From Nageia nagi (taxonomy: Eukaryota > Pinophyta), in assembly GCA_050084985.1 (NCBI GenBank), contig JBITNC010000001.1, forward strand, positions 35,340,001-35,404,000: DNA of 64,000 bases, read 5' to 3'. A program made the position numbers and the translations under genes. Of this stretch, positions 10,574 to 23,440 are shown in pieces. Every line of letters begins with the position of its first letter. Positions within the stretch are counted from its first letter, which is position 1. The notes beneath the pieces were generated by a model, which searched no databases, was not told where the DNA came from, and was given only the letters and a program-made list of their open reading frames with translations.

Positions 10574-13500
10574 ATTGATAAGCAACATAATATGAAATAG
10601 TTTTTACCATATGATAATCATTTAGTAAGATAAGCATTGATTTATGAATGATAAACAAGATTTGTATAAGCATGCATTTGAATAGATTATTATTTTGATA
10701 AGCAATTGTTAAGCAAAATATGTGAAGCATGATAAGTAGGATATATGAAAAGCAATATACAATATTTTATTGGAACATTTACAGATACATAACAATTATC
10801 ATTGATAAGCAATTTTTGTGAAAAGACATGCAACTAAACATGTGATAAGTGATTTTATTAATACAATAATAATATGAAATATGTGAAAAATAAATACTGA
10901 TAAGCATAACAATGATATGCATTTATGAAATGAAAAGTAAAAATAGCATTTTGAAGTGCATTCATAATTTTTAAAATATAATAAGCTACATAAAATAAGA
11001 TTTCATTTGTTCAAATGTGATACATGAGTGAAAATAGAAGATATTCTTCCTAATTTAATCATATGAACAAAGTACAAAAAAGAAAACACACTTCAAATTA
11101 GCATGATAATTGAGAGACAACACTAGAAATATGGCATCATCATTTGGTTAAGGAAACAATTTTTAGAAAAGAAAAAGTCTAGCAAGTCTGTGCCAATGCA
11201 TGAAGGGAAAAAGAGAAAAAAAATTGAAATTCATCATAGGTAAAATAAACTTTGATGATCATTTAATTTCAATTTTGACTAAGTTGCCCCAAAGGGGATT
11301 TTTGATAATTTACAATTTATTAAAAAGAATGATAAGTAAATTTATTGCATGCACAAAAATAATAAAATGTACACATAAAACTTGATAAGAAAATAGGAAA
11401 TTACCCTAGTGACAATGCTAGAATGGAGTAACATCACATGGGTAAAAGCATGCAAGGGTATCAAGAAGAAAAATAGGAATGAGCAAGTGGATGGTTGATG
11501 ATGAAAAGAGTTTTGTTTATGTCGATTGGTAAGAAATAATAATAAATTTAGAAAAGGGATTTCCAATTTGGTTTTAAATAGGTAAAATTAGGTTTCATTT
11601 ATGCATTCCCAATTTGGTGATTTGAGCTTTGGTCCATAAGGTACTAGGTGTCCTATTAGGCTTATGGAGGGATTATGGTGTAGCAGAGTCTTGATTATTA
11701 CATTCATGGGTGATATGGCTCATCAAATAACCTCTCAATAGAGCCATCATGTGTTGGTTGTTTATTATTCAACCAAGGCACATCAGGTACCAATATTTCA
11801 ATCATATTCTTGGTTTATGCAATATTTAGATCTTTCTTAATGGTTTACATTTTTTATTTAGGCTAGTTTTTACCAAATTTGGAATATTTCAAAACATAGG
11901 GGGTAATAATGTAGGGCTAATTTTGGACATGCATAGAGGGTAACAAGATATGATTTTACTATACAATATGGGTTAAGGCTAATGGGTATTATGAAGTTTT
12001 TAAAAATGGGCGCTAAAACATGATGGCATTGCTAGGTTCCAAGCATCATCATTGGGATCAAGTTTGCATGAAAATAGTAAAATGACATCTTTATAGGCTC
12101 AATAGACATGCATACACTCATAATTTACAAAAAATATAGCATAAAAATTACAAAATAACATGAAGAAAATACATTTTAAATTTTTAGTTTTTAATTTTTA
12201 ACTATTTATATTTTTGCCATATTCCATGTTATTGATACACTTCCTATTTGACCTAGATGTAGGTCTAAGCTTACCTGATGTAATGCAAGCCATGGATTCT
12301 GGCCATGGATTTAGTCATATACTTTTTGTTGATGTTTGATGAGAGGGAAAGGCTAGAGGAATCTAGTCTTAGCCAATTGAGGGGATCATGTGAATCCCAT
12401 GTGATAAGTATTTCCTAAAACCCCTCATGGAGCATTAGTGTGATGACACCAATATGTTACACCTACCCATAGGTGAGATGACCATCACTTTGATCTACAT
12501 CCATCAAATTCTATAGGTACCCATGAAGGGTACATTAACATAAAGGGTGACATTGACCATGGATGACATGGAGGATCAATGTTACTAGCTGATGGGGGTT
12601 AGGAATTACTAGTAGCAGAAGAAGGGTAAATCCCTTCATGAAATAGTTTACATACCCCTAAAGGAGCTAGAATACACTAAGAAATTTAGGTTGTATGTAA
12701 TATTTATTATCAACATAATCTTGTACAATGATAATAACCATGAGTACTTTGATATAGGGTTCATTCTGATTATTTGAGGGATATACCTTTGCAAGGAGAG
12801 ATATGCATGGTCACCCTATATTTTGGACATGTTAATATGGATCTTCATAGATTTGTGTCTAGGCATACAAGCATATCAGTGTGTCTTGTACTTATCTTCT
12901 TATATTAAAATATGAGGACATGCCCCATTGGTTTAGATGGTAGATAACATATTAGGTGGGGGTACCTTGGAGAGTCAAGTAATGTTAGATGCTACTAGAC
13001 CTTTTGGATGATACAAACTTGGTATGAGATCCCTATTTTGATTTACCAATCTAGGAGGAGTAAGTTAATGAGATATAATGGAGTATGACTTCATTCCATA
13101 TCCAAGTTCATAAGAAAGTGACTGAGTTCTACCATCCATATCGAGTGCTGAGATAGTTCAAAATGACTAGGGATGTATCAATGTTGAGGTTGTGATCAAT
13201 TATGACCAAGTATTATTATTATAAAGTGATTCCACCAGGTATGATTTGAACTCTTTATCATAGTCAAGAGGTACCTAAGGGATGGAAAACCTAGGATCAA
13301 GAAAATATAGGATATGATTATGCTTAGTTTACTAAGCAATGGTGCTAGGTCCAATGTCATCACTAGGGTTATGTATAGTACTAATGGTTTGGTTCAAAAT
13401 CTAAGGTTTGGTAATAATATTAGGAGTGCTAAGCTATAACAGGGGAACTTGGAAGGATTCAAAGTACTTGTTAATCTATCAATAAGGTATTAAGCTCATA

Positions 13501-13640
13501 TCCTATTATATAGTTGGATCATCTTCCTTTCTTTGGTATATTTAGGATCAGAATAGAGGGTAGAATCTAGGAGGTGTTTAACTTATGTAGTTACTTCTTG
13601 TAAATTTTGAACTAGAAGAGGAAGATATTATTCTATAGCT
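10574..13640. other. internal region of nested element, no domain recognised
   Basis: There are short frames only. I searched by eye for DSG, DDE-type integrase and YxDD motifs on both strands and saw none. Repeated GATAAGC words (10580-10920) suggest another degenerate low-complexity repeat. Confidence 0.4.
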
Positions 13641-13649
13641 AACAATTAT

Positions 13650-13950
13650 CAACCTTATGGAAGAGACAAAATTTTAGTGAGTACCTCTAAGGAATTTGGT
13701 GGAAGCTCATTAGTATTTTCTTGATTACTTTCTACTTCTTTCTATGCTACATGACTATAATAGTCTAGAGAGTTATTATATTCATCATGTAGATGCAATA
13801 TTCATACTCTTTCACTTTGTCTTATAGGTGCATTGGCATAATTCTTATATTCCCTAGTATTCTTTTTTAGATTAATAGAAAATTTAGTATTTTCATGAAC
13901 TTTAGCAATAGGTGTATCTATTTTTGAAATACTTAAAATTATATATTATT
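13650..13950 (-). pseudogene. decayed Gag-like coding remnant
   Basis: On the minus strand, just inside the primer site, one frame reads as plausible protein for about 90 codons: KVHENTKFSINLKKNTREYK, then a charged Asn/Glu-rich stretch, interrupted by three stops (TGA, TAG and TAA). Its position right after the 5' LTR suits the start of gag. No conserved motif identifies it. Confidence 0.4.
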
Positions 13951-14016
13951 CCTATCTAAAACCCTAGGGTTTTGGCACAACTAGTGAATGATAAAGTGTT
14001 TTATCAAAAATAAGTT

Positions 14017-14028
14017 AGGTTCACTAAT
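14017..14028 (-). promoter_or_regulatory. putative primer binding site of nested element
   Basis: The minus strand reads ATTAGTGAACCT directly after the LTR end (TTATAACA). It matches the TTGGTGAACCC found after the LTR at 8029 with a single change in the shared core. Confidence 0.4.
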
Positions 14029-15233
14029 TGTTATAACTAAAAAATAATTATCGTAGTTATTTACATAATAATTAAATTCTTCAATTAACTATGAAAGCAA
14101 GAAATTGATGATATGAAACATGATAATAATCAAATTGACCTTAAATTATCAAAATTAGATTAATAGAAGATACAAACTTATTCTTTACCTATGATGATGA
14201 ATGGAAGCAAGATTCAATTGAGAGAGGAAAAATGATGAGCTTATTTGAAACATAGAGCTAGTATGTAGATTTCTATAAGAGACCAAAACAAATTTCCAAA
14301 ATTGATTCACAACACATAAGTAAATATACGGAAGAATAAAATTCACAATAAGAAATATTTATTCTTTTGAATCTATACTAATTCTTTAAAAGGATTACAA
14401 CTAGCTTTTATAAAGCACCTCTTTCCCTCTTTCTAATTTTAAAAATACCTAAAATATAGCTAAGATGAGGCCTAAAATGGAACCATGCATCCATTACTCA
14501 ATACATGCAACTATTCTAAAAATAGAACTAAAAGTAAAAATGAAATTCGGGTTGTACGACAAGTGTTTCAAGATTTAAAATTATCTCCCATGGGAGACAT
14601 TACAATTTTGTAGATTTTTTTATTCTGCATGATTTAAACAAAAAGGGCTCGAAATGATATCAAGATCAAAAGTTGCACCCTTTAGAAGTTTGGGTATTAT
14701 TCTATTGCATAAAGAAAGTGTAACAGATATTGTAGGTTAATAAGGTCTCAACCCAATGATAGCACCAAAAACATAATGATAACACTTGTATACCTTTCCA
14801 AAATGTCGCACCTCAAGATCAATGTTATCATCCCACCTTTGATGCATTGAATGCTAATCACAAAGGGAATAAAGATCATAGGAATGCAAAGCTCAAAGTA
14901 TAATATGATCTAGAGATGATAGGTGGTGTTTAGAAACATCAGTCAAGATTGACATGAATGTATTGCCACCTATCAAGGATTTGATATTATTTAATATCAT
15001 ATCATATCTTTGATAATGCATAACCCCTTCGGCTTTATAGGCAACAATTACAGTTCTAAGGCTTCTTCTTAGGCTTATTGTGATGCTGATATGACCTATT
15101 ACCATAAAACATAAAAGTAGATGAGAGTGCACATGGAAAAGAGTATTTATTTAATAAATTAAATAAATTATTTCAAATAATTATATCAAAAAGGTATTTT
15201 AATTTAATCAAAATTTATTTTTAGGTATTAACA
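14029..15233 (-). repeat. 5' LTR of nested element
   Basis: This 1205-bp copy begins TGTTAATACC and ends TAACA on the minus strand, giving short inverted ends TGTTA and TAACA. It contains about 490 bp (roughly 14255-14745) missing from its partner. Compared with the partner, the rest differs by many substitutions, so the insertion is old. Confidence 0.75.
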
Positions 15234-15238
15234 AATTT

Positions 15239-15650
15239 ATTATAGATATAGTTAATAGGCATGAAGAACATAAGGAACCTAAGATAGCTAAAACATATAT
15301 GCTTTGGTAAGTGAAGAATATATTTAAGTAATTATAGAAGATGATCAAAATAATGATGATATAAATGATATCACTATGGATGATTAAGATGTTAAAAATG
15401 TTATTGATAATGATGATATTTATATATTAATGCTAATGCTACTAATGACTTGGCTCATGTTTGTGATGAAATGAATATTTTATTAATATAAAGTGTGAAT
15501 GATCCAAAAATGTTTTATGACATGATAATATAAATACATCAAATGAATATTTTTTCATTTATCATAAAAGATATCAATAATAAATATAATACTAAATTTT
15601 CTAATCAACTTAATGATTCCATGCTTACTATTTTCGTAAACCACCCTTTT
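15239..15650 (+). pseudogene. continuation of the interrupted gypsy-like element
   Basis: This is the sequence to the right of the nested element's target duplication. It continues the Asp/Asn-rich coding style seen before 9122 (for example GATGATATAAATGATATCAC near 15355). It fades near 15650, and I did not find this element's 3' LTR. Confidence 0.35.
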
Positions 15651-18600
15651 TAGTTTCTCCTTATTTGAATTATTGATTTATTGGTATAGACCTTATGGTC
15701 TAAGATTGCTTATTTTGTGCAAGGTTTGGGAAACTCTGATGAATCCTAAATCAAGTTGAACCCTAATTAAGGTAACAATATTATTGTATATGCTTTAATA
15801 TCTTAAAGACACAAAATAAATAGAAAGAAATTCTAGATTGAGTATTGAAAAATACTATGCTAAGTATTATGAGTGTGTGTGCTTTTCATTAAAAGGTCCT
15901 AGTCTAAACCTAGACTATGTTCTAAAGCCTAACCTATTGTATTTTAATTAACACTACAATAACTTTAGACTAAACATTATACTAACTAAAATCTTAAACT
16001 AAACCCACCACCCTAGCCTTTTTGTATATTTGACATTGTAAATAAAGTTGTTTTTGAACTTTGGTGAAATTGAGCAACTCTAAGGGGACTAGGGTGGATG
16101 GTTAGGATGCTACCTAGTGGATAGAAAATCATTGATGGATTTAGCAAATTTTCTAAAAGATCCCTTTTTTTATGTTTTATAGAGGGATGTTCTATTGGGG
16201 TTTCATTACCATGATGATTGGGATGGTTTGTTGAGGTATTTTCTATTTATCATGGGAGGAGTCTTGATAGGAAGTACAACCTTCATAGCAATTTTATTTG
16301 GGGCTTATTTTATAGTGATTTATTATCTTGTATTGTGAAAATATAGGGCTTTATCTAGGCCATGGTGCTTCCTCTTATGGTGGTATTTTTACTACAAAAG
16401 TGGGTAGTTCTTTATCCCACCATGCTTATATATTAGAAGGAGATATTCTTCTCCTTGAGAGAGCTATTCTAGTATCATTCAACTTAGATTGGGAGTTTTG
16501 GAATTGGTGCATTGGTGGTGTCTATATTTTTATGGCTTCTAAAGTGTAGGCAATTATTACTTGATGCTTGGGCATTCAACTAGTTCTAGATTGATAATCA
16601 AGTAAGTAGGGTTTCATATATACCCTTATTATCTTCAAATATTGTTGAATACAGTCTAAATTTTGTAGCATATAATAGTGATAAAAGCATAAATTATATA
16701 CTTAAAGTTTATCATTATTGAATTTTATTATTATTAAGAAATGGAAAAGATTTATCTTTGTTCATTATTACTTTACTTATACTAGAATATGATGCATATA
16801 TGAAAATTCATTAATTTTGCAATTTGAACATGTATTGTTAATTATTGTATACCCAACATAAATGTTGGTATTTTTTCATTTCATTTGCAATTGTTAAAGC
16901 TTAGTATTCATAGAGAATAAAGCTAATAGAGTTGAACTCAATTTTTTAGAAAGAAAACTAAGTATACCTAACCTAAGACCTTAATTGAATCTTGTATGTT
17001 GGGAACAATTTGGGGAAAAAGTGTGAGGTGTCTTATGAGGCCTTGTTAAAACAAATAGCAAAGTATAAAAAAATATTTTGTTCTAATAGGTCAAAGAACT
17101 AAATGTAATATTCAATAAATAAAGTGTTAAGGAAGAAAATTGCATGAAATCAGATTTATATGCTCTTGTTTATTTTATGTTATAATAATGTACTTAGTTG
17201 TAGGTTATACATAAAACTCTCCTTAATAGGATTTCATTCTCACCTCATAAATTTTAATTATAGGACCTATTACATGACATTGAGAATCTTGATGTGGATT
17301 AAAATTTATTGTGGTGTTAAATATTTAAATGATGTAGCTCCTATTACTTCAATTGTATATACAATATAGAGTTTTTTTGGTTGAAAATTATCAATAAGCT
17401 TGTATTTAAGTTATTGTAAATATTACTTTTCTATTGGGTACATTTAGAGCCTTTGGGATATGACTATAGTTGTGATATTGAAAATATGGGGACTATTTGT
17501 CTCTATACTAGTTTTTGTACTAAGTTAAAATAAAAGGGCATTTGTGCAAGTGCTACTTGGAAACTAATGTATGGTTATCATTGATCTAGAAATATAGATA
17601 TTTTGCTACAATATTAATTGTTATTTATATTTTAATAAGTTATGTTAAACAATGGTATGGAGGGAAAACAATAGAGATCTATGGCTTGAATTCTATTAAG
17701 TTTCAATAGGGATAATTGAATTGTATGTAACCTTTGCATTATAAGGACCATTGTTATAGATTATAGGTTGACGTATTAAATATAAATATGTAAATAATGT
17801 ATATTAAAATTATAATAACCATACCCTAACTATAATTTCAATTCAAACCAAGTTATCTATAGATGTACAGTTTACTATAACACCCATGTTTGGACTGATA
17901 TATTTATTTACCTATGAATAAATTGCCAAAGAAAATTTTTATATGGATAAAGTATTAAAGGGAATATTTTGAGAGAGAGATATTTAGTATCCTCTCATAT
18001 TTTAATCATTAAATACTTTATACAAGTGAACAATAATGCACTCATCATGTAATATTGAAAATTAGTATCAATGTCTATTTGTATTATAATGCAACCTTAT
18101 GCACGAATGTTCAAACACTTGTAGCTTCTTTTGCTACCATGGTACATTTAAGGAATATTTAAGTTAGGTTTAAAAGAGGTATACTAAGATAATTAATATA
18201 TTATACACCATTTTCCTAACATTTATGATACTAATCATAAAGAACTCTTTGTTCAAAGTCTTCACCTTGTCATACTATTTGATAGTAGAATAATAGTTAT
18301 CTTACGATTGTAGATAAGTTATCACCATTATTAAGGATAACTTAAACTACAAATTGGAATATGTTTAATTTGGAAACAATAAAAATATATAATATGGATC
18401 CTATTAAGTCGATATAGTTGAATTTTGTTAAGTGGATGCAACTATGAGCCATACATAAGACCATGTCAAGATTTATGAACCATTGGTGAGTCATAATATT
18501 GAAATAATCTAATGAATATGTAATTCTCATTAGAAAAACTCATTGTGACTGTAGCAATATTTCAAATAATGAGATAAGTTAAGTCTAAACATATTGTGAA

Positions 18601-18780
18601 TTGCATTGGTTAACATAAATAAAATAAATATTTTTGTATGGCTCAATTTTGCATAAAGTAAAGATATATTGTTAAGTAGGTTTCTAATTACTATTATCCA
18701 AAACATAAAAGGAGACAATGTGACTTAACATAAAAATTTTATTTGTATTGGATTTCATATAGGATAGGCATGCATTTCAT
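15651..18780. other. largely featureless, possible LINE scrap inside
   Basis: Apart from the coding-like stretch at 16328-16549, I see no gene, repeat or RNA. Confidence 0.4.
16328..16549 (+). pseudogene. possible LINE RNase H remnant
   Basis: A 73-codon open frame reads HGASSYGGIFTTKVGSSLSH, followed by a hydrophobic stretch with LLERAILVSF and a late WEFWNW. Plant LINE-type RNase H domains have a glycine-rich 'GAS.YGGIFR' strand followed by an A(E/I)-AL helix, so the pattern is suggestive. The usual first Asp and the Glu of the catalytic set are not in place. It is a short decayed piece at best, and chance cannot be excluded. Confidence 0.25.
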
Positions 18781-18782
18781 AT

Positions 18783-19400
18783 AGAATTGATCTAAAATGG
18801 ATTTTAGAGTCTTAAAAAAGGTGACTTTTCAAGTTGGTATTAGAGCAATTCTTTTATTGGGAACTGATGGAGCTTGTTTGAAAAAAGAATGATTGCTTTG
18901 TTTGTAAAGTTCAATATGTGCATACTTTAGAATCAAGAGAACTTGATCTAATGGATTGGATTCATGATTTGAAAGCATGCAAGGTTGAGGTAAATTTTCA
19001 TTTTCAAAGTCAAAATTTTCATTAGCATTTGATGAAATATTTCCATCATAAAATTATCTTGACATGAATTCTAATGGGAGGATAAGGACCTATCTTCTCA
19101 GTAGTTGTGATGACAAAAGTTATTGTTTTGGAAGTAAATATTATTTTGCTCTTGATTCATTGAGAATGCAAAGTAATGTACCTAAAAATGCCAAGTAAAT
19201 TCAAAATGAGGAGAAAATTAGATAAGGTGATTCTAAGAAAGGGTAAATATGTATGTGTGGAGATTATTTTTCTCATTATTTTGATCCTAAGGCTTTTATG
19301 GGACCAAAAGGCCCTAAAATGGGATGAGTTATCCAAAATAGATTTTGAAGTCTTAAAAAAGGTGATTTTTCAAGTTCTTAATTTTATTGATTTTTCTCTT
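18783..19400 (+). repeat. direct repeat and PBS-like site of an LTR remnant
   Basis: A block reading about AAAATGGATTTTAGAGTCTT, then AAAAAAGGTGACTTTTCAAGTT (18793-18835), recurs at about 19336-19378. After the first copy comes TGGTATTAGAGC (18835-18846), one base off the common initiator-Met primer site TGGTATCAGAGC. The first copy could be the end of a decayed LTR, but no full LTR pair is visible. Confidence 0.3.
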
Positions 19401-20817
19401 CCATATTAAAGAGATCTCTTCCACTATTCCAATTCTTCAAATAGAAAATAAAATGGAGTTATGGTTTGTAAGTTATAGCTTTTCAAAATTTGGTGTCAAA
19501 TATGAAAAATAAAAAATATGCATGGAAGGCTTTATTGATGAACTCACCAGGAGAAGCTTAGGTTGATTCATAGCTTAAAATTTAAATCATTGGTACTTGT
19601 ATTACAATAAACATGTGGTCAAAAATTTAATGCATTTAGATTAAATACTTTAAATTTATGGCACTAACAAAATAGTAAATTATTATTCTACATTCATGAT
19701 AATCAATTTTGATAGCTACCAAGTGCAAATCTACATTAAAGGCCAATTTGATGATGATGCTTGGAGCTACCAATAAGGATTTAAATGATGAAATTTGGAC
19801 CTGTTAATCTAGTTATATCTAAGAACACTTGTATGAAATTTTGTGACATTTAAAATTATGTTCATGAAGTTATGGTCATGCCAAAATGGCACCAGAAGTA
19901 GTTTTGATAGTTTTTCAAAATCTAAAAAGATAGGAGAATATAACCATATGAGGCCAAAATAATGCTATGGGAATACAAATGAGGGAGATTATTGTTGTGA
20001 GGATCAGAAACCATATTGTAAAGGAGGAAAAATAACAAATATTTTCTTATCATCATGTAATCATAAACTTCAAATTTGTAATCCCTTAACATTATAAAAG
20101 GGAACATGGAGTATGAAAAAAGTGAAGTCCTTTAGTGTGGATTTCCTCCCAAGGGGAATGAGTTATTGTAGGTTTAAGAATAATGTAGAAAAATCCATTT
20201 TATTATAAATTCCATGGAAAATAACAAAAACATGAGAGTAATATTGGAGGTGCATTTTAATCTTGCATAGAAAAAGAAAAAGAACATGGATAAGATTATT
20301 TCCATAGAGATAGAAGTGGATGATATAATCTCCATGATGAAAAGAAAAAGACAAAGAGTAGTTTTAAAGATGTTATCTTGGGAAAAGCGATGTGGAACTA
20401 TGCTCAAGGACTTTCATTGGAAAGAGAGTCATCTAAAAGAAAAGGATTCAATGGAGAGCCTACAATGATAATGTGATTTAGCTTCAACAAATAAAAGAGT
20501 GAAGTAAGAAGGATCATACAAGTGACATTGTAAAATGGACTCTACAATAATTGATTTCTATTTGCTAGATGTAGACCATATCTATCAAACTAGGGTAAAT
20601 ATATGTATACATCATTATATATGTTTTGATTTGGTGTGCATTTTTATTTCTGTAAGCACTAAAATATGAAGATCCTAATTAAATCATAAAGTAGGGTTTC
20701 TAGATCAAGAATTGGATTGGAATTAATATAGAATAGATTGCATTACATATTTCATATTTTCCTTTTATGTCTTATATTTATCTTATCAATTGTGTATGTA
20801 TCATTTTGCTTATTATG
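19401..20817. other. no feature seen
   Basis: AT-rich DNA with overlapping short frames on both strands and no recognisable protein motif. Confidence 0.45.
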
Positions 20818-21512
20818 TGTAGATACCTAAAATTGATTTATTGTTATTTAATAAATAATTTTTATATATTTAAAAAATAAGAAATAAGAATATTATATAA
20901 ATCAAGGATAATATGCTATCTAAGTATTATATATTATGCTAAGTTTAATGCTTTATCATTAACCATGATTATATCTAAAAATATCTTGATATTACAAATA
21001 TTATATTCTATTGCTAAATGTTAGCCTTTACTCCCTTCTATGTCATTATAGGTATAAAATGAAATTAGGTTGACATTACCTATTGAATCTCTATGAAAGG
21101 TGGTTGGATATAAATCATACTACATTGATGGTGTTTCTCAATACCACCTATATGAGGATTTTGTTATGCTTAGAGCTTATATTACATGTTATTATCTTTA
21201 TCTACTTTCATACAGCTTAATGAATAATGTACAAAGTGTGAGAAGATTGCAAACATGACATCCACACCATTCTACTTTATGATTTAGAGCTCTAAATTTG
21301 AAGTATGTTAAGCATGTATATGACTTAATCCTAGATATAATCCAATACTTTGTACCTTGTGTCATATCTTGAGTATTTCTTCACTCTTCTCTACCAAATG
21401 CACACTTTCTTGGTGTTATTCACATAGCCTTGATAAGTATTTTACACTTGTATAACGTAGCTCTTTATTTATTGCATTTTTTCATTATAAAAATCATTAT
21501 TTAAAGAATACA
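20818..21512 (+). repeat. 5' LTR of a gypsy-like element
   Basis: It starts TGTAGATACCTAAAATTG and ends TACA before a 2-bp gap and TTGGTGAAC. It shares with the LTRs of the nested element a paired motif, AGGTGG followed some 40 bp later by CCACCTAT. The partner LTR was not found in the window. Confidence 0.5.
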
Positions 21513-21514
21513 TT

Positions 21515-21523
21515 TTGGTGAAC
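21515..21523 (+). promoter_or_regulatory. putative primer binding site (TTGGTGAAC)
   Basis: It sits 2 bp behind the LTR end and has the same core as the sites at 8033 and 14028. The primer tRNA is not assigned. Confidence 0.35.
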
Positions 21524-22841
21524 TTGAGTGATCTTACATAACTAAGAATTTCATTGAAGGGCATCATTTCTTTGGAGTCATGAATCCTTTTGAGTTATTA
21601 TTTATTCTTTTAACTAATTTCATAGAATATATACTAGGAAAATAGATAATACTATGGTCTATTCTACTTTTATCCCCAAGGATTCCATTCATATAGAAGA
21701 ACAACTTAAAATTACAAAAAGAAAAATTCATTTTGAGGAAATACAAAGAAGTAAACAAATTAACCCTAATGTTCCTAAAAAAATATGTAGAACCATATCC
21801 TAATGCTAGAATGATGACTAATGAATAAAGTAATAATAGATCTAAAAATGCTGAAAAATAATAATTTGATTCTACAAGTTCAAGTATAAGCAATTGGTAA
21901 AACACATAGTAGATATGATTAGGTTGATACTAATTTTGAAGAGTAATTTGCAAGTATCAATTTAGAAGATCATGTTACTATATATGAACCTCTATATGAT
22001 CTTGACATTATTCCTCTTAATGTTAAATCTTTGATTGGGTTTAATATCTTTTGATAATCACTTGGAGTATTATGTTACTACTAGTAGTCAAGTTATTTTG
22101 GATATTCTAACCAAACATGAGATTATAGATATAAATGAGGATCCAAAAAATCCATAATTCATCAATTAACTATTTGATTATGATCAACTAAGTTTAGTTA
22201 ATACCTATTTCTCTATAACAAAGAAATCAAATTATGTTAATGTTGTACCTAATTATGATCACAACATCAACATTATATATGTTGATGTTTCTCAACCTCC
22301 AAAAAATCTTAGAACTTATTGATTCTCTCAAAAGATCATATGTTGTGAGGATGATTTATCTCCTTCCCTAGTATAACAAGAACAAGAAGCTTTAGGTACA
22401 CTTCTTAATGCTACTCAACAAGATAGAGGTAAGAAAATCCAAATTGAACCTATCAAACTTAGGGATATATAATTAGTCAAAAATATTATTAATAAAAATT
22501 ATGAAAGGAAATATGATGATTATATTAAGGAAAATAATACTAAAATTGATTTATTAATAGAAGATCAAGAGTCCATAACATTTCAAAAAGATAAAAATGA
22601 CCAAATATTAGATCATGTATTTCAATTGTTAGATAATTTAGAAGAGAAAATAATCACTCAAACTAGTGCTTTTTATAATTTAAAATAAGAAAAATTAAAA
22701 TGAGCTCAAATAGAATAATAAGCTACACCATCTCAAGTAGCTGCGCCTTCAACTCAAGTAGTTAGAATTCCACCTCAAATAGCTACCCCACCACCACTCC
22801 ATGTAGCTCCTTCCTCTATAGTCACTCAACCTTCTATTGAT
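21524..22841 (+). pseudogene. leader and N-terminal coding part of gypsy-like element
   Basis: The leader resembles that after 8043. From about 21900 an Asp/Asn-rich coding-like stretch with stops and shifts follows. At 22720-22830 there is a Pro-rich segment with repeated QVA/QIA words (codons for PSQVAAPSTQVV). This is probably the variable N-terminal part of Gag. It is heavily broken and no start codon can be fixed. Confidence 0.4.
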
Positions 22842-23440
22842 GAAATACAATTAAAAGAAATATTAGAGAAATTAGAAAAATATTTTGTTGGTAATAAGGA
22901 TGATGATTTTTTTTTTTTGAAAAGACCTTTGTGTGATAGAATTACTTGCAAAATATTGAATAAAAAAAGTCTTAAATTTTATGGATCTCAATATCTTAAG
23001 ATGCATGTTTAAGAAATACAAGAAGAAGATATTGAATTTATGTATGATGTTGATATGTTAGCTAACTTAATTTCTCATAGTTTGAAATATTTACTTTTCT
23101 TCAAAAATTATTGATAGTTGTGAATGTCTTATTCATTTATTCATAGGAAATTTTAAATATAACACCAAAGAATCTATATTATTGAAAGATTTGAGTAGAA
23201 TTAAATAACAAAGTAATCAAATCTTGATAAATTTTATTAAAGTTTGCAAAAGAATTACAAATAAAGTAATTACTACTAAAAAAGATTTAAGATATTCTTA
23301 TATTGACTTTTTGTTATCTTAATTTATATTAGAAGCTATTGATCTTGATAATTTATCTTTGGGTAATATAATTGGTGGATTTCTTAAAAAGGACTCTTGC
23401 ATTATTCAAAATGCTAAAGTTTCTCAAAAATTAAAACTAA
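22842..23440 (+). pseudogene. decayed gypsy-type Gag (retrotransposon gag domain)
   Basis: The frame from 22842 reads a KEILEKLEKYF helix, then LCDRI, LKFYGSQYLKMH and DVDMLANLISHSLK. A second frame from about 23112 reads LFIGNFKYNTKES, KDLSRIK and INFIKVCKRI. In plant gypsy Gag (PF03732-like), a 'LF...L...A..W' segment is followed by 'F...F...L..L..IKQ...ES...F..R', and the order here agrees. The aromatic W-Y region between the two halves is lost at a frameshift near 23100. Several in-frame stops (for example 23011 and 23206) make it a pseudogene. In life the protein would form the capsid of the element's particle. Confidence 0.5.

Larger units (their letters stand above)
9123..15233 (-). 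mobile_element. LTR retrotransposon, minus strand, nested, probably gypsy-like
   Basis: This 6.1-kb element is bounded by two related LTRs (9123-9841 and 14029-15233) and flanked by the perfect 5-bp duplication AATTT (9118-9122 and 15234-15238). On the minus strand it reads 5' LTR (right), putative primer site (14028-14017), internal region, polypurine tract (about 9855-9842) and 3' LTR (left). The internal 4.2 kb holds a Gag-like coding remnant next to the primer site and an 87-bp tandem repeat near the 3' end. I found no protease, integrase or reverse transcriptase motif, so it may be a non-autonomous or heavily decayed element. The superfamily assignment rests on LTR similarity to the gypsy-like elements at 7330-8029 and 20818-21512. 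Confidence 0.75.

Noticed and set aside
21564-21905. 113-codon minus-strand frame with hydrophobic stretches
   Set aside because: It lies in the leader and 5' coding part of a plus-strand gypsy-like element; composition alone explains the hydrophobic runs.
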